This document shows, piece by piece, positions 5,714 to 5,779 of a DNA stretch of 5,779 nt (position 1 is its first letter; the number at the start of each line of letters is the position of its first letter). The translations under genes and the position numbers were made by a program. The stretch comes from Pseudomonadales bacterium (GTDB lineage: Bacteria > Pseudomonadota > Gammaproteobacteria > Pseudomonadales > Azotimanducaceae), in contig SKXG01000342.1 in the NCBI GenBank assembly GCA_007128525.1, positions 1 to 5,779 of the forward strand. Direction: 5' to 3'. The notes beneath the pieces were generated by a model. It made no database searches. It was not told the DNA's origin and saw only the letters and a list, made by a program, of their open reading frames with translations.

Positions 5714-5779
5714 GCGGCCCCAAAACGGTTCCGAAACGGCAAAGTCGCACGGCAGGCCACCGGCGTCAGGACAGCAGGA
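5714..5779. other. Unassigned 3' end of the window
   Basis: These 66 bp follow the HIT gene. I see no terminator hairpin with a T-run and no start codon with a ribosome-binding site. AAACGG occurs twice, at 5723-5728 and 5734-5739, 11 bp apart. The minus strand has a frame open from the window edge to a TAG at 5710-5712, which could be the end of a convergent gene, but it is too short (22 codons) to judge. Confidence 0.3.

Noticed and set aside
5710..5779. Possible end of a convergent minus-strand gene
   Set aside because: The 22-codon open stretch from the edge is too short and unlike any family I recognise, so it is not called as a gene.
1..5779. CRISPR arrays, tRNA or rRNA genes, insertion sequences, phage or defence genes
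   Set aside because: I looked on both strands and saw no regular repeats, cloverleaf, transposase or related motifs.

Overview
The window is GC-rich, with genes packed closely and strong G/C preference at third codon positions. The gene content is mostly core metabolism: phosphoenolpyruvate carboxylase, aspartate decarboxylase, a YgjP-type metallopeptidase and a HIT-domain protein. Together these suggest a high-GC proteobacterium, most likely a gammaproteobacterium. The genus cannot be told from this sequence. I see no mobile element, CRISPR array, tRNA or rRNA.

Layout, left to right. The last 40 codons of a plus-strand gene run to base 123; the protein is possibly an alpha-E-domain protein. 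A 164-bp gap holds a TACAAT -10-like box and overlapping inverted repeats, a candidate operator. It leads into a TetR-family regulator (288-977). A hairpin and a good sigma70-type promoter with a perfect TATAAT precede panD (1106-1471), which encodes pyruvoyl-dependent aspartate 1-decarboxylase. A strong hairpin separates panD from a small beta-rich cytosolic protein of unknown function (1579-1875). That gene converges on a minus-strand YgjP/DUF45-type zinc metallopeptidase (1904-2620), with a palindrome between the two stops. The metallopeptidase diverges, across only 37 bp, from ppc (2658-5276). A GTG-started HIT-domain gene (5303-5713) follows ppc by 26 bp and is probably cotranscribed with it. 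The last 66 bp carry no gene I can assign.

The genes do not form one obvious system. The one biochemical link is that PEP carboxylase makes oxaloacetate, the precursor of aspartate, and PanD turns aspartate into beta-alanine for pantothenate and coenzyme A. They are separate transcription units, so the link may be coincidental. Residues matching the E. coli PEPC aspartate-binding site are kept, so feedback inhibition by aspartate is expected.

The points most worth checking are small ones. Two intergenic palindromes share one architecture with compensating stem changes. There is a candidate TetR operator. The PanD sequence resembles the PanZ-independent type. Several starts need correcting (tetR, the metallopeptidase, ppc and the HIT gene). 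I found no convincing undescribed system here.
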